From E44-bin89 sp034409565 (GTDB lineage Bacteria; Chloroflexota; Dehalococcoidia; Dehalococcoidales; RBG-16-60-22), in contig DAOUMS010000012.1 of NCBI GenBank assembly GCA_034409565.1, forward strand, positions 1 through 63,315: a stretch of 63,315 nucleotides of DNA. Direction: 5' to 3'. The notes under the pieces are model-generated. The model worked only from the letters and a program-made list of their open reading frames with translations. It was not told the origin of the DNA and made no database searches. Shown here one piece after another: positions 43,877 through 52,828 of the stretch (the stretch's first letter is position 1; each line of letters starts with the position of its first letter). Position numbers and translations under genes: made by a program.

Positions 43877-44019
43877 ATTTCTTTGTTCCTCCCCGCTTTA
43901 GTTATATGGCGCACTGTATCAGGGGTTGAATTAAGCATATTGACTGATGTCTGCCTCATATCTGTGCCGTTAAGATTATAATGATGGGCATGTGAAATGA
44001 CAAATTATGGGATTACAGG

Positions 44020-44049
44020 TTGAGAGCGAAATGTGAAAAAAGGTATGAT
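44020..44049 (+). promoter_or_regulatory. Sigma70-like promoter for the acyl-CoA synthetase gene
   Basis: TTGAGA (44020-44025), an 18-bp spacer and TATGAT (44044-44049) lie about 90 bp before the start codon; the motif resembles the promoter at 17410-17438. Confidence 0.5.
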
Positions 44050-44139
44050 AAATAGTGGCAATAGAGAGAAAAAACTCCAGAATTTCGGCAACAGGTGTCG
44101 TTTTTCATCGCCTGCTACATTTGGGGGTAATCAGCCGCT

Positions 44140-46830
44140 ATGAGCATGGAAAAAATTCGGGCCTTCTTTGAACCGGGCAGCATCGCCCTGGTTGGCGCCA
44201 CTGACCGCGAGGGGACGGTGGGGCGGACCGTGCTGGACAACCTGATGCTCGCCAGGGATAAACGCCGGGTCTATCTGGTCAATCCCAACCGTGAAAAAAT
44301 ACTCGATTTGAAATGTTATCCCAGCCTGAGCGCCCTGCCGGAAAAGCCGGAGCTGGTGGTTATCGTTACCCAGGCGAAAATTGTCCCCGGTATAATTGAG
44401 GAATGCGGTAAAGCCGGGGTCAAGGCGGCCGTCATCATTTCGGCGGGTTTCAAGGAGATAGGGGCAGAAGGCAAGGAACGTGAGGAAAAGGTCAGCCAGC
44501 TGAGCCGAAAATACGGCATTAGAGTAATCGGCCCCAACTGCCTGGGGGTAATCAAGCCCAGCGCCCTTTTGAATGCCACTTTTGCCACCAAGATGTCCAA
44601 GCCGGGACACGTTGCCTTCCTCTCGCAGAGCGGTGCTCTGGGCACGGCGGTGCTTGACTGGGCAGTGAGCCGGGAAATCGGTTTCAGCGCCTTCGTTTCC
44701 CTCGGCTCCATGCTCGACGTGGACTTTGGCGACTTAATCGACTATTTTGGTGAGGATCCGGAGACCAGAAGCATCATCATTTATCTGGAGTCATTTGGCG
44801 ATTCCCTGAAACATGCCCGCAAATTTATGAGCGCGGCGAGAGGTTTCGCCCGCACCAAGCCGATTATTGTCATGAAGCCGGGGAAGTTCCAGGAGAGCGC
44901 CCGGGCGGCGAAGTCGCACACCGGTGCCATGGTGGGGGAAGACTCATATTACGAGGCTGCTTTTGACAGGGCAGGCGTGGTGCGGGTGGAGGAAATTGAA
45001 GACCTGTTTAACTGCGCCTCCATCCTGAATACGGCGGTGCTGCCCAAGGAGCCCAATCTGGCTATCATCACCAATGCCGGTGGCCCGGCGATACTGGCGA
45101 CGGACGCCCTTATGAGCCGTGGTGGCAAGCTGGCAGAACTAAGCGAAGAGACGGTTAAAGCGCTTGATGGATTTTTACCGCCATACTGGAGCAAGGGCAA
45201 CCCAATTGATATCCTTGGTGATGCGGACGCGGAGCGGTTTACACAGACCATTGAAGCCGTCCTGAAAGACCCCGGCGTGAACGGCGCCGTGGTTATCTAC
45301 ACCCCGCAGGGAACCGCTACGCCGGTTGAAGCAGCCAAGGCAATCGTCAAATATGCCAAAAAGGCGAACAAACCGATTGTTACCGCCATGATGGGCACGG
45401 AAGAGGTCGCCGAGGGGCGGCAGCTTTTCTACGAGAATAACGTGCCCACCTACGAATTTCCCGAGGAAGCGATAAAAACATACCTGTATATGTATCATTA
45501 TGCCCGCAATCTGGGCTCATTGTATGAGACGCCCGAGGACCTGCCCATGAACATGGGCGCGCCCAAGAACTACCTTAAAATCCTCACCCGGAACGCCCTC
45601 AGGGCCAAAAAGACATTGCTCAGCGAGGAGGACGCCAAGAAGCTCCTCATAACCTATGGCATCATGGCCACCACGCCTCACCTTGCCCCGAACGCTGATG
45701 AGGCGGCCATTACGGCCTCAAATGTTGGCTATCCGGTGGTGATGAAAATTGCCTCGCCGGACATCACCCATAAGTCAGACGTTGGTGGGGTCAGGCTGAA
45801 TCTGTTATCGGCTGACGCCGTGAAAAAGGCCTTCGCCGAGATGGTGGCCAAGGTACGTAAGGAAATGCCTGAGTCCAAAATCGAAGGCGTTACCATGCAG
45901 AAGATGGTTGCCGACTATGACTACGAGTTGATTATCGGAAGCAAGAAGGACCCCATACTGGGGCCGGTCATCATGTTTGGACTCGGGGGTACGGAGGCGG
46001 AGTTTTTTAAGGATATTGCCGTGGGCATCCCTCCCCTAAACCAGATACTGGCACGGAGGGTCCTGGAACGGACCAGGACTTACCAGATGCTGGCTAAGGG
46101 GTTCCGGTCAAGGCCGCCGGTCAACCTGCGCCTGCTGGATGAGGCTCTGGTCAGGATTTCCAACCTAATCGTCGATTTTCCGGAGATAAAGGAACTTGAT
46201 ATTAACCCCCTGGTGATTAACGGTGACTGCGCCATGGCCCTGGATGCCCGGATAATTCTTGATGACACGGTATCCCCGAAGGAGTCAGAGGAGTACGCCC
46301 ATTTAATTATTTCACCATATCCCACACGGTATATTCAGCCCTGGCGCTGCTATGATGGCCGGCAGGTGGTACTGCGACCGATACGTCCTGAGGACGAACC
46401 GCTGGAACGCGAGCTTATTGCCGGGCTTTCCAAGGAGTCCTCGCGGTTCCGCTTCTTCTATATTATCAAAGAGATAACCCATGAGATGCTCAGTCGTTTC
46501 TGCAACGTTGACTATGACCGAGAGATGGCCGTCATCGCTGAATATGATGGCGAAGGGCGGCGGAGGAACGTGGGTGTGGGGCGGCTTATCCTGGAGCCGG
46601 GGGGGGAGGCAGGCGAATTCGCCATTGTGGTTGCTGACGATTTTCAGGGCAATGGTCTCGGCCTGAAACTCCTCGATAGTCTGATTGGCATCGCCCAGGA
46701 CAAGGGGTTGAAGAGCATCTACGGGATTGTGCTCAATGACAACACGAAGATGCTGAGGCTGGCCAAAAAACTTGGTTTCAGCGCCAAGCGTCTGTCTGCT
46801 GAGGAAAGCCAGGTAACTCTGGCGCTCTAA
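44140..46830 (+). CDS. ADP-forming acyl-CoA synthetase fused to a GNAT acetyltransferase domain
   Basis: The 896-residue protein has a CoA-binding domain (~10-130), a succinyl-CoA ligase-like domain with the phosphorylatable His260 (AKSHTGAMVGED), an ATP-grasp domain (~490-710; MKIASPDITHKSDVGGVRL) and a C-terminal GNAT domain (~740-896; FQGNGLGLKLLDSL). The order matches Salmonella Pat, but the active-site His is kept, so acyl-CoA plus ADP to acid plus ATP is plausible in addition to lysine acylation. ATG 44140 and ATG 44146 are both possible starts. A strong hairpin follows the stop. Confidence 0.9.
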   Translation: MSMEKIRAFFEPGSIALVGATDREGTVGRTVLDNLMLARDKRRVYLVNPNREKILDLKCYPSLSALPEKPELVVIVTQAKIVPGIIEECGKAGVKAAVIISAGFKEIGAEGKEREEKVSQLSRKYGIRVIGPNCLGVIKPSALLNATFATKMSKPGHVAFLSQSGALGTAVLDWAVSREIGFSAFVSLGSMLDVDFGDLIDYFGEDPETRSIIIYLESFGDSLKHARKFMSAARGFARTKPIIVMKPGKFQESARAAKSHTGAMVGEDSYYEAAFDRAGVVRVEEIEDLFNCASILNTAVLPKEPNLAIITNAGGPAILATDALMSRGGKLAELSEETVKALDGFLPPYWSKGNPIDILGDADAERFTQTIEAVLKDPGVNGAVVIYTPQGTATPVEAAKAIVKYAKKANKPIVTAMMGTEEVAEGRQLFYENNVPTYEFPEEAIKTYLYMYHYARNLGSLYETPEDLPMNMGAPKNYLKILTRNALRAKKTLLSEEDAKKLLITYGIMATTPHLAPNADEAAITASNVGYPVVMKIASPDITHKSDVGGVRLNLLSADAVKKAFAEMVAKVRKEMPESKIEGVTMQKMVADYDYELIIGSKKDPILGPVIMFGLGGTEAEFFKDIAVGIPPLNQILARRVLERTRTYQMLAKGFRSRPPVNLRLLDEALVRISNLIVDFPEIKELDINPLVINGDCAMALDARIILDDTVSPKESEEYAHLIISPYPTRYIQPWRCYDGRQVVLRPIRPEDEPLERELIAGLSKESSRFRFFYIIKEITHEMLSRFCNVDYDREMAVIAEYDGEGRRRNVGVGRLILEPGGEAGEFAIVVADDFQGNGLGLKLLDSLIGIAQDKGLKSIYGIVLNDNTKMLRLAKKLGFSAKRLSAEESQVTLAL

Positions 46831-46835
46831 AAGGG

Positions 46836-46863
46836 AACCGCCTCGATAAAGATCGAGGCGGTT
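46836..46863. terminator. Bidirectional terminator between acyl-CoA synthetase and TRAP 2
   Basis: AACCGCCTCGAT (46836-46847) pairs perfectly over 12 bp with ATCGAGGCGGTT (46852-46863) around an AAAG loop. It begins 6 nt after the synthetase stop and 25 nt from the stop of the convergent dctM. Confidence 0.8.
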
Positions 46864-46887
46864 GTTGGTTTGGGATTTCGGTTACGG

Positions 46888-48231
46888 CTAGAAGCCGGTT
46901 ATCATTTGTCCCGGTAACCAGAGGATTATCTGTGGGAAGACGATGAGCAGGCCAAGGCCAAGCAAGATGATGAAAACATATGGGATTACCCCGCGGATAA
47001 TGTGACCTGTCTCAACGCCCAGCGCCGGGTCAGCGGCCCCACGGAGATAGAAAATAGCGTAGGCAAAGGGTGGGGTCAGGAACGAGGTCTGGAGGTTCAC
47101 GCATATCATCATGGCAAACCAGAGGGGGTCAAAACCGAGTGCTGCGCCGACCGGTGTTATTATGGGGACGACAATAAACAGTATTCCCAGCCAGTCAATG
47201 AAATAGCCCAGCAGGAAAACGATAAACATGATAATGGCAAAGATACCCCATTTGCCGCCGGGAGCACCCAGAATGGTCTGCTCCACGATATCCCCACCAC
47301 CGGCACGGATGAAAATGCCGACGAAAGCGAAAGCGGTGGCACCGATGAGGAGTACCATGCCAGTGACTTTTACCGTCTCTAGGGCCGTGTCCTTGAGGAT
47401 TTTAAGACTGAACCTGCGGTAAGCGATCGCTAAGAGTGTTGCCGCAAGAGCACCGACGGCGGCGGCTTCTGTAGGTGCGGCTACCCCGAAGAAAATACTC
47501 CCTAGCACCGCCAGAATAAGCACCGCTGGCGGCAACATCGAGGTAGCGAGGTCAGTCGTTTTCTTTAACCAGGGAACTGCCCTTTCCTCTACGGGCACGG
47601 CTGGCGCCATACCCGGCATGATAAAGCTGTGAATGGCAATGTAGGTACAGTACATGGCGGAAAGCATAAACCCGGGGCAAAAGGCGCCAAAAAACAGTTT
47701 ACCAACCGAGAGTGATGCCATTGGGCCATAGACCACCAGCATAATGCTGGGTGGAATAAGAATGCCCAAGGTACCGCCGGCGCAGACGGCGCCACTGGCA
47801 AAAGATTTACCGTAACCTCGCGTGACCATGGCGGGAAGGGCGATAATGGCCAGCGCGGTGACCGAGGCGCCAATAATGCCCACACAGGCGGCAAGGATGG
47901 TGCCGAGTAACACGGTGGTTATGGCCAGCCCGCCCCGGAAGCCGCTGAGCCATAGATATAGGGCAGAGAACATCCTCTCGGTTATGCCCGAGTAGCCCAG
48001 CATGATGCCCATGAAAATAAAACCCGGCACCGCCAGCAGGATATAGTTATTTATCAATCGGAAAAGGCGCTGGTAGATGAGCTCCAGTGAGATGTCCACT
48101 CCGAAGAGGAGAAATCCCATGACGATGCCGATGCCACCGACCACGATAGCTAGGGGGTAGCCAAGCAGAACCCCGACCAGGATTCCCCCCATCATGATTA
48201 CGGTTACCAGTTCCGGACTTATATCAATCAT
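46888..48231 (-). CDS. dctM: TRAP transporter large permease DctM (second system)
   Basis: The complete 447-residue permease has about twelve hydrophobic segments and the same landmark stretches as the partial DctM at the left edge (GGFRGGLAITTVLLGTILAA, TLGILIPPSIMLVVYGP, VGKLFFGAFCPG). It overlaps dctQ by 8 nt. The two DctM proteins are close paralogues, so the two operons probably arose by duplication and diverged in binding protein. Confidence 0.95.
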   Translation of the reverse strand: MIDISPELVTVIMMGGILVGVLLGYPLAIVVGGIGIVMGFLLFGVDISLELIYQRLFRLINNYILLAVPGFIFMGIMLGYSGITERMFSALYLWLSGFRGGLAITTVLLGTILAACVGIIGASVTALAIIALPAMVTRGYGKSFASGAVCAGGTLGILIPPSIMLVVYGPMASLSVGKLFFGAFCPGFMLSAMYCTYIAIHSFIMPGMAPAVPVEERAVPWLKKTTDLATSMLPPAVLILAVLGSIFFGVAAPTEAAAVGALAATLLAIAYRRFSLKILKDTALETVKVTGMVLLIGATAFAFVGIFIRAGGGDIVEQTILGAPGGKWGIFAIIMFIVFLLGYFIDWLGILFIVVPIITPVGAALGFDPLWFAMMICVNLQTSFLTPPFAYAIFYLRGAADPALGVETGHIIRGVIPYVFIILLGLGLLIVFPQIILWLPGQMITGF

Positions 48232-48733
48232 AGGCTTTATTCCTCACTAGTAAATAAACATCGCGATAGAACTGGGCAAGACTCTGGAGGGCAAACAGGC
48301 ATAGTCCGATGAATACGGCGGTTCTTACTGGGCCAGTTATCGGGTACCAGTAAGTCTGGAGCGACCTCTCGGTGGTTGACCAGGCATACCATGTCCATTC
48401 CCAGGCAGCATAGCACATCAAACCGATAAGTGGCAGGAGAAATAATAGAGCACATAACACGTCAATGATTGCCTTCCCTCTGGTTGGAAACCGCGCATAG
48501 AAAACATCCACTCTAATGTGCCGACGATGGAGGTGGACAAATCCCCAGGAAAGGGAATACACGGCCGCCCCGCTCATGGTGGCGATTACCGGCCCCTGTA
48601 TGGTGGGCTTGTTTAAGACATACCTCATGAACACCTCGGCGCAAATGACCAGCAACAGAAAGACAATAATCCATCTCACCGAACTTCCCATCCAAATATT
48701 AGTGGCGTCAATCGCTTTAATTATTTTTCTCAT
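48224..48733 (-). CDS. dctQ: TRAP transporter small permease DctQ (second system)
   Basis: This 169-residue four-helix protein has exactly the length of the first DctQ and shares the KAIDATNIW-type start and VRNKAYD end. It is the middle gene of the second dctP-dctQ-dctM operon and is separated from dctP by a 14-bp perfect hairpin. Confidence 0.93.
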   Translation of the reverse strand: MRKIIKAIDATNIWMGSSVRWIIVFLLLVICAEVFMRYVLNKPTIQGPVIATMSGAAVYSLSWGFVHLHRRHIRVDVFYARFPTRGKAIIDVLCALLFLLPLIGLMCYAAWEWTWYAWSTTERSLQTYWYPITGPVRTAVFIGLCLFALQSLAQFYRDVYLLVRNKAYD

Positions 48734-48764
48734 GTTTTATTAAGCTTTCGTTGTATTTATCTCA

Positions 48765-48794
48765 CCCCGCTCCGTGGCTTGCCACGGAGCGGGG
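48765..48794 (-). promoter_or_regulatory. Intercistronic hairpin between dctP and dctQ (TRAP 2)
   Basis: CCCCGCTCCGTGGC (48765-48778) pairs perfectly with GCCACGGAGCGGGG (48781-48794), a 14-bp GC-rich stem with a minimal loop. On the minus strand it starts 38 nt after the dctP stop and is not followed by a T-run. Its placement mirrors the hairpin in the first TRAP operon. Confidence 0.8.
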
Positions 48795-48831
48795 CAAACT
48801 AAAATTTAGCTATAAGGGGGCTTCCGAAGCG

Positions 48832-49989
48832 CTAGTCACTGGGTTTGGCCCAGTCAGGGAGTCCGTATAAGGCGTCCCAGTTCTTGGCAAAAGCGCGCTG
48901 GGATTCCAGTACTTCCTTGGCTTCGGGAAACTCGGCAGCCAGCTCATCCATGTACGCGTTAGCTTCTTTAACGAAAGCCTGTTCTATTTCCGCTGGCAGT
49001 GGACCTACGATGTTGCCGTAGTCGCGGAATTTCTGGAGTGCGTCGGCGTCACCGGACGTGAGCATGGTATGGTACCGGATTGCCTCTGACCGGCCGCAGT
49101 CCTCGATGATTATTTTGAGGTCATCGGGCAGTGCCTCGAACTTGCTCCGCTTGACCAGCAACTGGTATACCTCGGTAGGCGCCCGGATGGGGGAGAGGTA
49201 GACATACTTGCCCACTTCATTCAGGCCCATCTCCCAGTCAAACCGCGGGGAGCTGCACTCAAAGGCATCGATGACGCCGCGTTTCATGGACTCGAAGATT
49301 TCACCCAAAGGCATGAACACCGAACCGACACCCAGTCGCGACAGAACGGCTCCGCCATCGCCGGAACACCGCATCTTCAGCCCATCCAGGTCCGCAACGG
49401 TCTTCAGTTCCTTGTCCAGGTGGGCGAATATCTCGGGCGGACCGTGAAAGCCGGCGCCCTTGATATCGAGCATGTCATACCCGAGGTCAACGTACCACTT
49501 GTTAATCAGGTCAGAGCCAACGGTATCGAGCCAGATCAGGTGGGGCAGAGGGGGTATACCGCCCACCCTCTGTGAAATCATGGTGCCAAAGTGAACCTCG
49601 GCGTGCATGTAAGAGCCACCGCCACCACCGAAGTCCAGAACGCCGGTGTGGACCGCCTTCCACTCCTCGGTTGCCGGGCAGATAGCCCCGGCGGGCTCGG
49701 CTTTCCACACTAAGCGGCCACCGCTGGCTTCAGTAATTCGTGCACTCACTCTCTCCAGGCCAACGGTCACTGGCATTCCGGCGGGCAGGGATGACTGTCC
49801 AACCCAGGTAATTACTTCCGCAGGTGCGGCTGGAGCCGGGGTTGGCGCTGGAGCAGGAGTCGGAGCTGGTGCTGGAGCAGGTGCTGGTGCTGGAGCAGGG
49901 GAGGGAGCCTCTGCGGCACAACCAATAGCAACAATGCTGCTGATGAGTGCCAGCACCATAAAAACGGCAATGATTCTTCCTTTCTTCAT
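48832..49989 (-). CDS. dctP: TRAP transporter substrate-binding lipoprotein DctP (second system)
   Basis: The 385-residue protein has a signal segment and lipobox (SIVAIGC, Cys24), a Pro/Ala-rich linker (~28-56) and a DctP-fold domain with GRLVWKAEPAGAI, LKMRCSGDGGAVL and KRGVIDAFECSSP, where the conserved substrate-contact Arg and the RGVIDAFE motif match the first DctP. GGAGGAGTAA precedes the ATG. The binding pocket differs enough from the first system to suggest another ligand. The beta-keto acid cleavage enzyme encoded divergently may act on the imported compound or its product. Confidence 0.94.
   Translation of the reverse strand: MKKGRIIAVFMVLALISSIVAIGCAAEAPSPAPAPAPAPAPAPTPAPAPTPAPAAPAEVITWVGQSSLPAGMPVTVGLERVSARITEASGGRLVWKAEPAGAICPATEEWKAVHTGVLDFGGGGGSYMHAEVHFGTMISQRVGGIPPLPHLIWLDTVGSDLINKWYVDLGYDMLDIKGAGFHGPPEIFAHLDKELKTVADLDGLKMRCSGDGGAVLSRLGVGSVFMPLGEIFESMKRGVIDAFECSSPRFDWEMGLNEVGKYVYLSPIRAPTEVYQLLVKRSKFEALPDDLKIIIEDCGRSEAIRYHTMLTSGDADALQKFRDYGNIVGPLPAEIEQAFVKEANAYMDELAAEFPEAKEVLESQRAFAKNWDALYGLPDWAKPSD
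49823..49907. repeat. Short tandem repeat encoding the Pro/Ala linker of DctP 2
   Basis: About 85 bp of GGAGCAGGTGCT-type imperfect repeats encode PAPAPAPTPAP. The composition is like that of the linker repeat in the first dctP but the hexamer units differ. Confidence 0.75.
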
Positions 49990-50714
49990 TTACTCCTCCT
50001 AAGTCAGTTGTCTAACCCAGCAATTCCTCGTTTCATTTTTGAAAACTATCACCCCCCTTTATTTATTTTTTAGCCTATACCCCGAATTTTGATTTTGTCA
50101 AAGTAAATAGCTCACCAGCTTAAATTCTTCGACGTAGGGTAAAAAAGGGACATTGCTGCTGGACTTGCTGTTTTGGGGGAAAAATTACCCAATAATGTGC
50201 GGTATTACACCTTGGGGAAGGACTCGCTGTTAGTTACTTTGAACTTTTTCCGGGCCGGACACAGTTGCTTGTTTTCTTGACGCAGTTGAACCGCCCGCCA
50301 GTTCTATTGAGTCCGCGTAATATCAGGCGACTATTTTGGGCAATATTTAAAAATCCCCTTGTGCATTAACTCCTTTCGCCCTAAGGCTTTAAATTACTTT
50401 ATAAATTATATGCAGACGAAAGGTATATATTGCCCGATATCATATTGTGGATTTCTGAAACTATTATAGCACGTCCTGTCAAGTATATTTAGGGTTGTCA
50501 CTATGAAATTTGTCTGCTGAAGATAGAATCAGGTACTATTGTGACTGTAATTGACAACAGCCGCTGGCCAAAAAAGCAATCAAGTTCGGCTTACGTGGCA
50601 TTTCACATTTTAAGTTACTGGCTTGAGGTGGCCATAATACTGGTGGTATTAACTGAAATCTAGTAATATAGGTGGTAGGTCAGATGATAAAAACCCATGT
50701 CTATGGAGGGAAAA
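49990..50714. other. Long divergent intergenic region between TRAP 2 and BKACE
   Basis: No gene is visible in about 700 bp; all frames are short and lack ribosome-binding sites. On the minus strand 50483-50463 reads CTTGACA-N8-TATAAT with TGC before the hexamer, matching the motif before TRAP 1. On the plus strand TTGAGG (50623-50628), 18 bp and TATTAA (50647-50652) could serve the cleavage enzyme gene. The length leaves room for regulator sites or an unrecognised small RNA. Confidence 0.45.
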
Positions 50715-51590
50715 TTGATAGTTACTGATAAACTCATTGTTTGTGTGGCTACTTGCGGCAGTTTTCTGGGCAAGGACGCAAATCCTAATATCCCAACCAA
50801 TCCAGAAGAAATTGCGGAAGAAGCTTACCGTTCCTGGAATGAGGGCGCTTCTATGGCCCATATCCACGCCCGAGATAAGGAAGGTCTGGCCACTACCAAT
50901 CCTGAGGTTTTTAGAGAGATAGCCCGTTTAATAAGGGAAAAGGGGTGTGACATAGTTCTGGAGTTCAGCACTTCCCCGGGACGTGAAGAGGGGGCTAACG
51001 TTGAGGACGGCTTTAAAGTCCTTGAGTCCGGCCCGGAACTGGTATCTTTCAACGTTGGGATTGGCGTTTTTATGCGCGCCGGCAAAGAGCAAATCAGACC
51101 CTGGACGCGTTCTTTTGGCGAAAGAATGCTCAGGGCGTTGCTGGAGAAGGGAATAAAACCAGAGTTTGAGCTACATAGCGGGCTGGGTGGTCTGGCCGTA
51201 GAAGTTAAATATTATATTGAAAATTTCCCCCTCCCCAAGCCTTACTGGATTGACTTTCCCCTGGGAATGCAAAGGACGGCACAGAATGCGACTCCCTATA
51301 CGCCAAGGACTATGATGCACCTTGTTGACCAGCTGCCTGCCGATTCGATGTTCATGACTCTTGCCGTTGGTGCTGACGAGACCCCGGCGGTGGTTCAGTC
51401 AATTCTTCTGGGCGGTCACGCACGGGTCGGCTTTGAGGATAATATATATTACAGTAGGGGTGTTCTGGCCAAGAGCAACGCCGAGTTCGTCACCAGGATA
51501 GTGCGCATAGGTACTGACCTCGGTCGAAAAATAGCGACACCGCAAGAAACGCGGGAACTGTTAGGCATACCGCAGCTAAAAAGTAACTAG
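50715..51590 (+). CDS. Beta-keto acid cleavage enzyme (BKACE, DUF849; Kce-like)
   Basis: The ~291-residue TIM-barrel protein has the Zn-binding His pair in MAHIHARD, the SFNVG segment and the ARVGFEDN motif that holds the catalytic Arg, the Zn-ligand Glu and Asp. BKACE enzymes condense a beta-keto acid with acetyl-CoA to give a CoA ester and acetoacetate. The usual DTGH-type segment is replaced by ELHSGLGG, which may reflect another substrate. TTG 50715 sits 4 nt after GGAGGG; ATG 50697 or 50703 would extend the protein by 6 or 4 residues. It is divergent from TRAP system 2. Confidence 0.88.
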   Translation: MIVTDKLIVCVATCGSFLGKDANPNIPTNPEEIAEEAYRSWNEGASMAHIHARDKEGLATTNPEVFREIARLIREKGCDIVLEFSTSPGREEGANVEDGFKVLESGPELVSFNVGIGVFMRAGKEQIRPWTRSFGERMLRALLEKGIKPEFELHSGLGGLAVEVKYYIENFPLPKPYWIDFPLGMQRTAQNATPYTPRTMMHLVDQLPADSMFMTLAVGADETPAVVQSILLGGHARVGFEDNIYYSRGVLAKSNAEFVTRIVRIGTDLGRKIATPQETRELLGIPQLKSN

Positions 51591-51631
51591 CCTAGACGGA
51601 GTGGTTCCAGCGTAGCCAGAGCGCCATGGCT

Positions 51632-51658
51632 CCAGCGGGTTCCCTTTCATCCCGCTGG
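51632..51658. terminator. Terminator hairpin between BKACE and glycosyltransferase genes
   Basis: CCAGCGGG (51632-51639) pairs with CCCGCTGG (51651-51658) around an 11-nt loop. It abuts the stop codon of the convergent glycosyltransferase gene and lies about 40 nt after the BKACE stop. Confidence 0.55.
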
Positions 51659-52807
51659 TTACTCAACGGATGATTCCCGACTGTACAGGCGTTCTTTCCA
51701 GCGGACACCGACCCCGACCGCGCGCCGAAAAACGGCGCAGAAAGCGGCGAAGAAAAGGAATGAGAGCCCGAAGGGGTGCAGGAAGACCGAAATAAACGGT
51801 TCTTTGAAACGACTGTCCACCCGCCAGCGCATAAACAGTATTAAGCCCACCTGTGAGATAACGACGATGCGCAGGGTAGCCGAGCCCATGACCACAAAGA
51901 GCTCCCTCCAGAGATGGTAGAACGGTGCCAGGTAGAAAAAGTAGGCCGCAGCCATCATGAGCGTCAGGGCTATCGGGGAGAGCGAGGCCACCGAGTAGAT
52001 CCATTTGATAAACCCCTCCAGCATGGCACCCACATTGTGGTACATGTTGCAGGAGACTGCGGGCGACAGGTCAACGGCTACCTGGCGTCCACCGCGGCGG
52101 CTTATCTCAACCCCCAGCCAGACGTCTTCCAGAATGCGTGACTTCACCACTTCATGGCCACCAATACGCCAGTATTCTTCTCTGGGGAAGAGCAAAAACT
52201 GACCGATGGCCAGCGAGGGTCTCGGCTCTTTGGCGCGCTGTAACCACCAGAGTGGAAACCAGGTAAGGATGATAAAGTACAGCACCGGGATGGCAATTTT
52301 CTGGGGCAGGGAGTGAGCCAGCTGACGTGGAAAACCGGAGAGAAGCGAGGAATTCAGGCGGAGTGCCTGGGCCAGAGCACTGCGCAGCATGTGGGGAGCG
52401 TGTATCGTATCAGCGTCAACAAAGAGAAGCCAGGAGCCGCCGGCCTGCCTGGCCAGCTGATAACAGGCGAAGGACTTGCCCGTCCAGCCGTTGGGTAGCG
52501 GCTCACCCTGGAGCGGGCGTACACGGCTATCTCTGGCGGCGATGTTTTCTACTATTGTCCCGGTACTGTCTGACGAATTATCGTCCAGCACTACTATCTC
52601 GTAGTTGGGGTAGTCCTGTTGCTGCAGCGACTCAAGACAGGCGGCGATATTTGCCTCCTCATCCCGGGCGGGGACAAGAACGGAAATGAAGGGGGCCGGT
52701 TCGGGAACTTTTTCATCGCGGCGCAGCGTCCTGATTTTTCTCAGATTAAGCGTCAGGTTAATCATGAAGATAAAAAGCCCGACGACGATTATTCCCTGAT
52801 ACAGCAT
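51659..52807 (-). CDS. Membrane glycosyltransferase family 2, HpnB/CrtQ-like
   Basis: The 382-residue protein has an N-terminal helix (2-20), a GT-A domain with FISVLVPARDEEANI (~42-56), VVLDDNSSDST and the metal-binding LLFVDADT (~135), an EDVWLGVEISRRGG acceptor-site segment (~230), and three to four C-terminal helices. This layout fits hopene- or carotenoid-associated glycosyltransferases. The gene follows plsY by 21 nt in the same direction. Confidence 0.85.
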   Translation of the reverse strand: MLYQGIIVVGLFIFMINLTLNLRKIRTLRRDEKVPEPAPFISVLVPARDEEANIAACLESLQQQDYPNYEIVVLDDNSSDSTGTIVENIAARDSRVRPLQGEPLPNGWTGKSFACYQLARQAGGSWLLFVDADTIHAPHMLRSALAQALRLNSSLLSGFPRQLAHSLPQKIAIPVLYFIILTWFPLWWLQRAKEPRPSLAIGQFLLFPREEYWRIGGHEVVKSRILEDVWLGVEISRRGGRQVAVDLSPAVSCNMYHNVGAMLEGFIKWIYSVASLSPIALTLMMAAAYFFYLAPFYHLWRELFVVMGSATLRIVVISQVGLILFMRWRVDSRFKEPFISVFLHPFGLSFLFFAAFCAVFRRAVGVGVRWKERLYSRESSVE

Positions 52808-52828
52808 TCCCTTAGCTCCCTTTTCAAT

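Noticed and set aside
48765..48794. Intrinsic terminator ending the dctP transcript
   Set aside because: Stem is strong but no T-run follows on the minus strand and the downstream dctQ has no visible promoter, so an mRNA-processing or stabilising role fits better.
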